From Anisakis pegreffii (taxonomy: Eukaryota; Nematoda; Chromadorea; Rhabditida; Anisakidae): a stretch of 64,000 bases of DNA. Each line of letters opens with the position of its first letter. Position 1 is the stretch's first letter. The notes beneath the pieces were generated by a model. It searched no databases, was not told the origin of the DNA, and was given only the letters and a program-made list of their open reading frames with translations. The position numbers and the translations under genes were made by a program. Shown here piece by piece: positions 41,551-52,500 of the stretch. Location of the stretch: contig JAPYMA010003040.1 of assembly GCA_035041965.1 (NCBI GenBank), forward strand, positions 1 through 64,000, read 5' to 3'.

Positions 41551-43268
41551 GCCCAAGTAGTATAGTGGTTAGTACTCCACGTTGTGGCCGTGGCGACACA
41601 GGTTCGATTCCTGTCTTGGGCAATGGATAACCAGTTCAAGGTTCACTGGAGAGAAACTTTTTTGTCGGTTTTCTAAAATTGTGCGCTTTTCTTGCGTCAC
41701 GGTTCTTGAACTGCTCGTAGGATAGGATCATCGGCCCAAGTAGTATAGTGGTTAGTACTCCACGTTGTGGCCGTGGCGACACAGGTTCGATTCCTGTCTT
41801 GGGCAATGGATAACCAGTTCAAGGTTCACTGGAGAGAAACTTTTTTGTCGGTTTTCTAAAATTGTGCGCTTTTCTTGCGTCACGGTTCTTGAACTGCTCG
41901 TAGGATAGGATCATCGGCCCAAGTAGTATAGTGGTTAGTACTCCACGTTGTGGCCGTGGCGACACAGGTTCGATTCCTGTCTTGGGCAATGGATAACCAG
42001 TTCAAGGTTCACTGGAGAGAAACTTTTTTGTCGGTTTTCTAAAATTGTGCGCTTTTCTTGCGTCACGGTTCTTGAACTGCTCGTAGGATAGGATCATCGG
42101 CCCAAGTAGTATAGTGGTTAGTACTCCACGTTGTGGCCGTGGCGACACAGGTTCGATTCCTGTCTTGGGCAATGGATAACCAGTTCAAGGTTCACTGGAG
42201 AGAAACTTTTTTGTCGGTTTTCTAAAATTGTGCGCTTTTCTTGCGTCAGGGTTATTGAACTGCTCGTAGGATAGGATCATCGGCCCAAGTAGTATAGTGG
42301 TTAGTACTCCACGTTGTGGCCGTGGCGACACAGGTTCGATTCCTGTCTTGGGCAATGGATAACCAGTTCAAGGTTCACTGGAGAGAAACTTTTTTGTCGG
42401 TTTTCTAAAATTGTGCGCTTTTCTTGCGTCACGGTTCTTGAACTGCTCGTAGGATAGGATCATCGGCCCAAGTAGTATAGTGGTTAGTACTCCACGTTGT
42501 GGCCGTGGCGACACAGGTTCGATTCCTGTCTTGGGCAATGGATAACCAGTTCAAGGTTCACTGGAGAGAAACTTTTTTGTCGGTTTTCTAAAATTGTGCG
42601 CTTTTCTTGCGTCACGGTTCTTGAACTGCTCGTAGGATAGGATCATCGGCCCAAGTAGTATAGTGGTTAGTACTCCACGTTGTGGCCGTGGCGACACAGG
42701 TTCGATTCCTGTCTTGGGCAATGGATAACCAGTTCAAGGTTCACTGGAGAGAAACTTTTTTGTCGGTTTTCTAAAATTGTGCGCTTTTCTTGCGTCAGGG
42801 TTATTGAACTGCTCGTAGGATAGGATCATCGGCCCAAGTAGTATAGTGGTTAGTACTCCACGTTGTGGCCGTGGCGACACAGGTTCGATTCCTGTCTTGG
42901 GCAATGGATAACCAGTTCAAGGTTCACTGGAGAGAAACTTTTTTGTCGGTTTTCTGAAATTGTGCGCTTTTCTTGCGTCAGGGTTCTTGAACTGCTCGTA
43001 GGATAGGATCATCGGCCCAAGTAGTATAGTGGTTAGTACTCCACGTTGTGGCCGTGGCGACACAGGTTCGATTCCTGTCTTGGGCAATGGATAACCAGTT
43101 CAAGGTTCACTGGAGAGAAACTTTTTGTCGGTTTTCTGAAATTGTGCGCTTTTCTTGCGTCAGGGTTCTTGAACTGCTCGTAGGATAGGATCATCGGCCC
43201 AAGTAGTATAGTGGTTAGTACTCCACGTTGTGGCCGTGGCGACACAGGTTCGATTCCTGTCTTGGGCA
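41551..43268 (+). tRNA. tRNA-His(GTG), array copies 46-55
   Basis: Ten genes: 41551+183n (n=0 to 8) and 43197. Leader types: A A A A C A A C B B. The trailer of copy 54 has T5 (43122-43126) instead of T6, which shifts copy 55 by one base. Confidence 0.97.
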
Positions 43269-43333
43269 ATGGATAACCAGTTCAAGGTTCACTGGGAGTG
43301 AAACTTTTTTGTGCTCGTAGGATAGGATCATCG

Positions 43334-43405
43334 GCCCAAGTAGTATAGTGGTTAGTACTCCACGTTGTGGCCGTGGCGACACAGGTTCGATTCCTGTCTT
43401 GGGCA
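43334..43405 (+). tRNA. tRNA-His(GTG), array copy 56 with deleted leader
   Basis: The gene body is intact, but 46 bp of leader are lost and the trailer of copy 55 reads CACTGGGAGTGAAAC. The T6 run now lies less than 30 nt upstream of the gene. Internal A and B boxes remain, so transcription is possible, but any upstream element in the normal leader is gone. Confidence 0.95.
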
Positions 43406-43516
43406 ATGGATAACCAGTTCAAGGTTCACTGGAGAGAAACTTTTTTGTCGGTTTTCTAAAATTGTGCGCTTTTCTTGCGTCACGGTTCTTGAACTGCTCG
43501 TAGGATAGGATCATCG

Positions 43517-45966
43517 GCCCAAGTAGTATAGTGGTTAGTACTCCACGTTGTGGCCGTGGCGACACAGGTTCGATTCCTGTCTTGGGCAATGGATAACCAG
43601 TTCAAGGTTCACTGGAGAGAAACTTTTTTGTCGGTTTTCTAAAATTGTGCGCTTTTCTTGCGTCAGGGTTATTGAACTGCTCGTAGGATAGGATCATCGG
43701 CCCAAGTAGTATAGTGGTTAGTACTCCACGTTGTGGCCGTGGCGACACAGGTTCGATTCCTGTCTTGGGCAATGGATAACCAGTTCAAGGTTCACTGGAG
43801 AGAAACTTTTTTGTCGGTTTTCTGAAATTGTGCGCTTTTCTTGCGTCAGGGTTCTTGAACTGCTCGTAGGATAGGATCATCGGCCCAAGTAGTATAGTGG
43901 TTAGTACTCCACGTTGTGGCCGTGGCGACACAGGTTCGATTCCTGTCTTGGGCAATGGATAACCAGTTCAAGGTTCACTGGAGAGAAACTTTTTTGTCGG
44001 TTTTCTGAAATTGTGCGCTTTTCTTGCGTCAGGGTTCTTGAACTGCTCGTAGGATAGGATCATCGGCCCAAGTAGTATAGTGGTTAGTACTCCACGTTGT
44101 GGCCGTGGCGACACAGGTTCGATTCCTGTCTTGGGCAATGGATAACCAGTTCAAGGTTCACTGGAGAGAAACTTTTTTGTCGGTTTTCTAAAATTGTGCG
44201 CTTTTCTTGCGTCAGGGTTATTGAACTGCTCGTAGGATAGGATCATCGGCCCAAGTAGTATAGTGGTTAGTACTCCACGTTGTGGCCGTGGCGACACAGG
44301 TTCGATTCCTGTCTTGGGCAATGGATAACCAGTTCAAGGTTCACTGGAGAGAAACTTTTTTGTCGGTTTTCTAAAATTGTGCGCTTTTCTTGCGTCACGG
44401 TTCTTGAACTGCTCGTAGGATAGGATCATCGGCCCAAGTAGTATAGTGGTTAGTACTCCACGTTGTGGCCGTGGCGACACAGGTTCGATTCCTGTCTTGG
44501 GCAATGGATAACCAGTTCAAGGTTCACTGGAGAGAAACTTTTTGTCGGTTTTCTAAAATTGTGCGCTTTTCATGCGTCAGGGTTATTGAACTGCTCGTAG
44601 CATAGGATCATCGGCCCAAGTAGTATAGTGGTTAGTACTCCACGTTGTGGCCGTGGCGACACAGGTTCGATTCCTGTCTTGGGCAATGGATAACCAGTTC
44701 AAGGTTCACTGGAGAGAAACTTTTTTGTCGGTTTTCTAAAATTGTGCGCTTTTCTTGCGTCACGGTTCTTGAACTGCTCGTAGGATAGGATCATCGGCCC
44801 AAGTAGTATAGTGGTTAGTACTCCACGTTGTGGCCGTGGCGACACAGGTTCGATTCCTGTCTTGGGCAATGGATAACCAGTTCAAGGTTCACTGGAGAGA
44901 AACTTTTTTGTCGGTTTTCTAAAATTGTGCGCTTTTCTTGCGTCAGGGTTATTGAACTGCTCGTAGGATAGGATCATCGGCCCAAGTAGTATAGTGGTTA
45001 GTACTCCACGTTGTGGCCGTGGCGACACAGGTTCGATTCCTGTCTTGGGCAATGGATAACCAGTTCAAGGTTCACTGGAGAGAAACTTTTTTGTCGGTTT
45101 TCTAAAATTGTGCGCTTTTCTTGCGTCAGGGTTATTGAACTGCTCGTAGGATAGGATCATCGGCCCAAGTAGTATAGTGGTTAGTACTCCACGTTGTGGC
45201 CGTGGCGACACAGGTTCGATTCCTGTCTTGGGCAATGGATAACCAGTTCAAGGTTCACTGGAGAGAAACTTTTTTGTCGGTTTTCTAAAATTGTGCGCTT
45301 TTCTTGCGTCACGGTTCTTGAACTGCTCGTAGGATAGGATCATCGGCCCAAGTAGTATAGTGGTTAGTACTCCACGTTGTGGCCGTGGCGACACAGGTTC
45401 GATTCCTGTCTTGGGCAATGGATAACCAGTTCAAGGTTCACTGGAGAGAAACTTTTTTGTCGGTTTTCTAAAATTGTGCGCTTTTCTTGCGTCACGGTTC
45501 TTGAACTGCTCGTAGGATAGGATCATCGGCCCAAGTAGTATAGTGGTTAGTACTCCACGTTGTGGCCGTGGCGACACAGGTTCGATTCCTGTCTTGGGCA
45601 ATGGATAACCAGTTCAAGGTTCACTGGAGAGAAACTTTTTTGTCGGTTTTCTAAAATTGTGCGCTTTTCTTGCGTCAGGGTTATTGAACTGCTCGTAGGA
45701 TAGGATCATCGGCCCAAGTAGTATAGTGGTTAGTACTCCACGTTGTGGCCGTGGCGACACAGGTTCGATTCCTGTCTTGGGCAATGGATAACCAGTTCAA
45801 GGTTCACTGGAGAGAAACTTTTTTGTCGGTTTTCTAAAATTGTGCGCTTTTCTTGCGTCAGGGTTCTTGAACTGCTCGTAGGATAGGATCATCGGCCCAA
45901 GTAGTATAGTGGTTAGTACTCCACGTTGTGGCCGTGGCGACACAGGTTCGATTCCTGTCTTGGGCA
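43517..45966 (+). tRNA. tRNA-His(GTG), array copies 57-70
   Basis: Fourteen genes: 43517+183n (n=0 to 5) and 44614+183n (n=0 to 7). Leader types: A C B B C A C A C C A A C D. Copy 63 has extra leader changes (TTTCATGCG, GTAGCATAGG) and a T5 run before it (44539-44543). Copy 70 has the recombinant leader D and a T5 trailer (46002-46006), after which the assembly breaks. Confidence 0.97.
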
Positions 45967-46032
45967 ATGGATAACCAGTTCAAGGTTCACTGGAGAGAAA
46001 CTTTTTGTCGGTTTTCTAAAATTGTGCGCTTT

Positions 46033-46132
46033 NNNNNNNNNNNNNNNNNNNNNNNNNNNNNNNNNNNNNNNNNNNNNNNNNNNNNNNNNNNNNNNNNNNN
46101 NNNNNNNNNNNNNNNNNNNNNNNNNNNNNNNN
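46033..46132. other. Assembly gap (100 N)
   Basis: Exactly 100 N, the usual placeholder for a gap of unknown size, placed inside the leader of what would be copy 71. True array length and the real join to the telomere-like tract are therefore unknown. Confidence 0.95.
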
Positions 46133-46138
46133 GGACTG

Positions 46139-46235
46139 CTTAGGCTTAGGCTTATGCTTAGGCTTAGGCTTAAGCTTAGGCATAGGCTTAGGGTTAGGGT
46201 TAGGCTTAGGTTTAAGCTTAGGCTTAGGCTTAGGC
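46139..46235 (+). repeat. Interstitial TTAGGC telomere-like repeat
   Basis: About sixteen hexamers of TTAGGC and close variants (TTATGC, TTAAGC, TAGGCA, two TTAGGG) in direct tandem. TTAGGC is the nematode telomere repeat. The tract is degenerate and flanked by non-telomeric DNA, so it is interstitial rather than a functional end in this assembly. Confidence 0.85.
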
Positions 46236-49200
46236 CGGAGTTGCTGACTTCTTCACGTATATATCATGTGCGGTACTGATATTTATTGAGATTTTTAATC
46301 TCCTAACGCTGAAGTTGAGGAGAAGGATGAATTGCTTTTCCGAATGGAACTCGCTGTGAAGTGCATTTTTCGGTGTTGAAGACGAACCGGGTATGTTAGG
46401 CGGGGTTGCAAGTGCATTCTTGTTGATAGATTTCTAGTTATATGAAGCTATTTTAATTTTTTTCCTGTTGAATTCTGACTTGTTTGAACATTTTGAATTA
46501 CCCATATGAAAAATAAATTGTATCTAGATGTACCAACCAATCGAGCAGTAACGGAATGTTATGATTGTGTTGTTTTCATCGACATGGAACTGGAATGTGA
46601 AATCGGCAGAGGAGAATGACCATGGAATTTGTAATTGCAAAAGATATGTGAGCATGATAGAATTGGAAACAACGCAATTCCTAATGAATGTTCCGAATTG
46701 TGTTTGTAATGTGAACTCTTTAATATGATTTTTGTTTTTCAGCTCATTTATGGTTAGAGGTCACTTCATCCTTGATCATATTACGTGTCCACCTCTGACC
46801 GCACGCTGAATTAATGGTTTGCATATACCACATTCTGCATCGGTTTTTGGTTTCCAAGTTTAAGAATTAGCAGCATATGCATCAGGTGTTTCTTGAATTA
46901 TATTTTCAACATCAATTTCCAGATGAAATTCTATTCAATTCATCATCATTGTCAGATAAAACAGTCATTTCCATCGGTATTAATTATCTTCATTGCTGTG
47001 TTCGGATAATTTCATCACCAAAGGACGTTTTAGCGGATGTAACTAAACAGTGAACACAAAGCGAAAATCATAAAGCAAAATTCGAAAACTCATGTAGATT
47101 TCACGAGTAGTCACTTGATTGTGAAACTTATTACTGGATGGTCGGTCGTATTACCGATCTGCGGTGCATGGTTACCCGAAAGCTTGATAAAGGAATAACG
47201 TTTTCGTTTATTGTCGTTTATAGCTGTACAGTAATATTTACAAATATCAGCATATATTGAAATTTCATCCAAAAATGTCGTATTACAGGTGCATCGTAAA
47301 ATGTGTAGAGGTGGGTCTGAGAAACCCGCTTCATCTCCATTGCTTAAAAAAATTTCAGTGGTACTAGAGTTAACAATGTCTTTCTTCTTAGGAGTTCATT
47401 GTTCACAAATGATTGTATATTGAAGTGGACGGAGAGTAATAGTACTGAAACGCTCTCATGCATTTTGAGATGTCTCACAAACTTTTAGGTCACTTCACGT
47501 TGAACGTTCAATTCCTCCAGACTTCAGTACCAAAGCGATTAGAGTGAATTCTTTTGTCAATACGTGAAATGTTGAACGGCGGTGTTTTCTTCAAAATGAA
47601 TCGACCACATTTGGCTATTCATAGTTGGCTTTCATTGAAAACATCTCAACGCAATATCTAATAGTAAAGCTATGTTTTAATGAATAATCTCACGATAAAC
47701 ATTGCAATGAACTGTACAGTTGCGATAATCAAGCGTATGCATGGATTTTCCAGCTCGTAAAAAGGATATTTTTGAGCATTTTGCAAACGGACAGAGCACA
47801 GGAAATATGCACATCGAAGGAATGAAATAACGAGGTGTTGTTCATTGTTTCGATGGAATCAAACATTCACTGTCTGAAAAAGTATACTTATTTGTAAGTG
47901 ATTGTACACTGATAGTGATTACTAAAGTCACGGCGTTATTATCCAATAATGCAATCACTTTTCCATGCACACAATTTACTGATAAGATACAGTTTAGTTC
48001 TCCATGTTCAAGCGATCAGTCATTTTGATGCGTTCATCTTTAAATGCTGCTTTTGGTCAGTCAATTTGAAAGATCAATCAATTTAAAAGTATTTACACGA
48101 AATCATTTTTGTAGAAGCATTTCATGTGGAAGAACTAATGAACATTTGCAGTTGTTTGGGAATAAATAGTTGTTTGATGAGAACAGTTGCAGATTAGCGT
48201 TGTTAAACTTTAATTGCAAAGCAGTAACACAAAGTTGAATTCGTTTCATGGAATGCTTTTCTGATGTTTGAATTGCTTCAATTTCGTTGTTCGCGGTCGC
48301 TTTTTGTGTTTGGGAATCGCTGATTACATGTATCATTGTGTTTCATATTCCAGGTAGAAACGTTGCTCATAAAATCTCCGAACAAAGACTCATATTGCAT
48401 TCGCGGATTTCGTCGTTTCTCACAACGTACCAATGCAGCTCATACTTTTTAGGTATTGAATCAATGTACGCATATGGGTTTGACCAATCTGTCGTAAATC
48501 ACAATGATTTAGTGAATAAACCCATCGTTATAAAGCAGTAAAAGAGTGGATATCGTTCACGAGTTGATGTGAACCATCTCCAGTAATATATTCTGCTCCA
48601 CTAACGAGCGTGAGTGGTTTCGCATTTTAACAATTCTTTCGCTCATTTTCAGTTTGAACTTTTGCGTTCGAGGACTGTCTTGAAGTTAGCTTTCAACTGA
48701 GGAAACTGATTGTGATAAATTGGGCGTAGTGGACAGATATATTTGTGGCGGATTCCAATTTATTGTTTCTTACTTGCGAAGATTTTGCTGAACCCGAATA
48801 CAGCGCTAGAAAGTTGCTAATAGTGTGTTATCGAGAATGCTCACAACCAGTCTTCGGCTTATCTGCTGGATGAAATTTGCATACTCTCAACGGATGAAAC
48901 CATTCTTCTATTAACCACCTACCTAAAGAGATTCAAATTGTAATATGTTAAACCATCAACTATACTGCTTATTTTCTCCATCCCGTTTAGTTCCTAGGGT
49001 ACTGTTTCTATAATTTCCGTCCCAATAATGTTTCTGAAAACTGGGAAGTAGAATACATTTTTATCTAATCGTGAATAAATAAGTCCCTGAATTGTTCCCC
49101 TCGTTCGCTTCAATTACCGTCAAAATTGTAAGAGTATTTATAAAGCCGTATTCAATTTTTGCAAAATTTCAAGCTCGATAAGTGTTCTCGTTCACAATGA

Positions 49201-49505
49201 ATTAAGAATAAGCGAATCTTAATTAGAATCAAGAATAACGTTTCAATGAAATTTGTCCATGTTTAAGCTCAGAACCTATTGGGCGCTTCACCGAGGTTTG
49301 TCATCTCTCAGATCTTTCCCTTGAAAAAATTATCTTTTTCTTTGAGCAACGAATCCGTCATTCGTTGTGCCGCACATTGCCAATAACACTTATTGGCTAC
49401 GTCTCACTACGATTCCTTGCATTTCCCAACCGCTTTTTCTTTGCTCGGCAGTATCTCACAGTTCTAAATCTAAGACGTTTCGCACTATTTTCATCAGCGT
49501 TCGGA
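46236..49505. other. Intergenic DNA, no gene recognised
   Basis: Short open frames exist (for example 48287-48541), but none shows domain motifs or compatible splice sites. The right end holds the promoter region of the aminotransferase gene and the acceptor TTTTCATCAG just before its ATG. Confidence 0.45.
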
Positions 49506-52500
49506 ATGTTTTGCAGTCGTATTTTGCCCCGTTTGCTCCGTCCTTGTGGACAACGACATAATTATTTGAAACGTTTGAGTAGAATTGAGGAAAATTCGGG
49601 TCAGCGAGGCATGATGCAGTATACAACTGCATCTGAACGTCAACCTTTCGATGGTATTGCGAATACGAAACCGAGTATATGGTAAGTTTCAGCTTCCATT
49701 TCATTATTTCAACCTCGAAAGCTCGACTATAAAAATCATCATAATTTAAAAAAAAACCCCTCTGTGCCACTGTTGTTCTCTCTAAATGAGTGGAACTAAT
49801 TACACGAAATTGTTCGGTATGTTACAATGAGGCTGTCGTATGGTAGATACCGAAGTGTTGCGGTGCATCGGATATACATACATGTAAATTTTGCTCCACC
49901 TGAACTTCGGATTGCGGCAGAATTTCGAGGGATAAGTTCACATTTATAGTTGAACTTTAATTTTGACTCATCGTCATTATAGTACTTTTTGACCGTTTAG
50001 TTCAAGTTTAGTTATCGTCTCTGCAGATGGATTTGAATGAGTTTTGATCCTCGGCTTTCAGATATCGATGGATAACTCACATTAATATCAACATTTTCCA
50101 GGGTTGAATTTACCTCTTTAGCGGCTGAATGTAACGCTGTCAACATTGGTCAGGTTTCTTTATGAGAAATTTCTATCCATTTATTTTTAATAATCAGTTT
50201 TGCAATGTGAATATCTTCATCGTCTTTCAAGTTTTTATACGTTTTTTTTCACTTTTATAATCTTTTTGAACATTTCATTCATCGTTACATGATGAATACT
50301 TGTTAGTTGGAATTCTGCAGATATCCAGGTAGTCACAGGAATGGATAGGAACTTTTATTGAGTAGTTGCATCTTTTCATATAATTATTGCAGTTGTTGCG
50401 TTAATTTTTCAAGTATTTCAAATGTTTTTGAAGCACCAAATTGTGTTTTTAAATCTTTTCTGTATGAATTATCAGTGCGGTGAGTCTTTGCCTCGCGTAA
50501 CTCACTGCATAGTTTAAGATTTTTCACTGTAGGAAAACGATCACTTATCGAAAATCACTTCAACATTGTAATATTTATGTCACATTGCAACGCGTCCCTA
50601 AGTAAGTGTTGATGAGTAATTACACTGAAATTATTTGAGCATAGATCATAAAGTATATCTTCTAATATTTCTTTTAATACAGCGAAACCATACTTTCATC
50701 ATTTTCAAGCATCGACTAATTTTTAATCGAGACTGCTGATTCCAACGTTTTAAGGGTTTTCCGGACAGTCCTATGCCCCAATTTGTTGCTGACATTCTGA
50801 AGGAAATAGCATCGCATCCTGAGAGGACGGATTGGCATCAATATACGAGAGGATTTGGTCATCCTCGACTCGTTCGTTTTCAATGTTTTATTTTGAGTTC
50901 AATCTTTTATTTGGTGCGCTTTTTTTGAAATTCAGTATGGACGATTCGGATACGATCTATCGAAACATTTGTTTGATATCTTTTAACGAGCAGTTCATGT
51001 ATTTTGGTAATATTCTACCCGCTATCATGAATTTTACTGTGTGGCTATTTCTCAAATGCACGAAACACACAATTTTCATGTCAACTGAGCAAAAGATTGC
51101 TTTCTGTACCGTTTTGGTGTAGCTTAGAATCTCTCTGCAATTCATATCGTATGGAAGTGCTCCAGGTGAAAGCATTGGCGAATCTCTATTCAAAACTGTT
51201 GAATATTGACGTTAATGCACAAAACGATGTATTGGTAACAGTTGGTGCTTACTTATCGTTGTATTATGCTTTTACTGGTTGGATCAATCGTGGAGATGAA
51301 GTCATTGGTAAGAGCATTTTTGTCAGATTGCATCTGTCATGAAATTTCGTTACTTATTAAGTTGCAGTACGACTGAATATTTATTTAGTGTGAGAATTCC
51401 TTGGGAGTTTGAAAGTTTATAAATTAGATACATACGGTCTAATATGAGGTAGATTTTGGAGAAGTGAACGGCGATTTTTAAAAAGTTGATTTGCGAATGC
51501 ATCTAGATTGAAGTGAACGTAATGAATTGATAATATTGATTCGTTTATCGTGTTCAGTAATGTTTCCGAACGAGACATCAATTATTTTTTAGAGTTTGTA
51601 AATTTATTTACAAATGTTATAATGAAAACCATTATTTTCATTATGACATTTATAAATTCATAAATCATTATTTTCACTATAATATGAAGTGCTTTATCGA
51701 ACTAAAGTTATCAAATAAAATAACGTGTTGTAAGTAAGACGTTATTTTGTTTAATTGTTTGAGAATAATAATCCACATTTTATGTTCCTCATTATAATTG
51801 ATGTTAAAACGATCTAATTGTACGTATAGTTCTTGAACCGGCGTATGATTGCTATGTGCCACAAATTCAATTAGCCGGAGGCGTTCCAGTAGCTGTCCCA
51901 CTTAAGTTGGGATCAGATGCGGAATCGAGTGCCGACTATCATTTGAATATTTCGGATATTGAAGCGAAAATCACGGATCTTACGAAATTTATTGTGATCA
52001 ACAATCCACATAATCCCACTGGAAAACTTTTCTCAAGGTTACTTATTCATATTTCGACATTTCTTCAGTTGATATTCATTTTTACTTGTTGAGAAGATCA
52101 TACTCTTACATACTTTTTCAACGTGATCATCAATGTACTGCGCTTAGAGTGAATGACTTTTTATTGAGCGTTCCTTCATTAGAATAGCTTCTGTTGCAAC
52201 AATCTCTAATGATTTGTATCATCATAACAACGTTTCTTTCTTTATGTGAATTGTTTCACACACTCAATTATCTCAACTTCCCAGCATTTCGTTTTACTGT
52301 GCACAATATTTTCGTTCAATTATAATGCTTTTTTGATTTTGTTATTGCTGTACTTTAGAGAAGAACTGGAGGAACTGGCGAATTTGGTTCGAAAGTATAA
52401 TTTATTGGTGATTGCAGACGAAGTTTATGAATGGCATATCTATCAGGATCGAGAAATGATCCGATTTGGTAGATATCTTTTTGTTCGTTTAATTGGGTCT

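Larger units (their letters stand above)
33207..46032 (+). repeat. Tandem array of 183-bp tRNA-His units (70 copies to the gap)
   Basis: Head-to-tail units of 183 bp run without interruption for 12.8 kb. Each holds a 72-bp tRNA-His gene, a 36-nt trailer, a T6 Pol III terminator and a leader of about 70 nt. Gene starts are 33316+183n for n=0 to 53, then 43197, 43334, 43517+183n (n=0 to 5), 44614+183n (n=0 to 7). The distance from first to last start (12579) equals 69 x 183 minus 48, explained by a 46-bp deletion before copy 56 and single T losses after copies 54 and 62. All 72-bp genes look identical; leaders fall into types A (TCTAAAATTG with CACGGTTCTTG), B (TCTGAAATTG with CAGGGTTCTTG), C (TCTAAAATTG with CAGGGTTATTG) and one recombinant D. 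The right end is cut by an assembly gap, so 70 is a minimum. Confidence 0.98.

Noticed and set aside
43033..43406. Two minus-strand open frames beginning MPKTGIEPVSPRPQRGV
   Set aside because: They are antisense translations of the tRNA-His genes and appear only where a shortened spacer restores the frame; such tRNA-derived proteins are known annotation artefacts.
33207..46032. CRISPR-like repeat-spacer array
   Set aside because: The repeat is a 72-bp tRNA gene and the spacers are near-identical, so this is a tandem gene array in a eukaryote.
45926..46279. Plus-strand frame crossing the N gap into Leu/Arg-rich sequence
   Set aside because: It runs through tRNA, unknown bases and the TTAGGC repeat, whose translation gives LRLRL-type strings.
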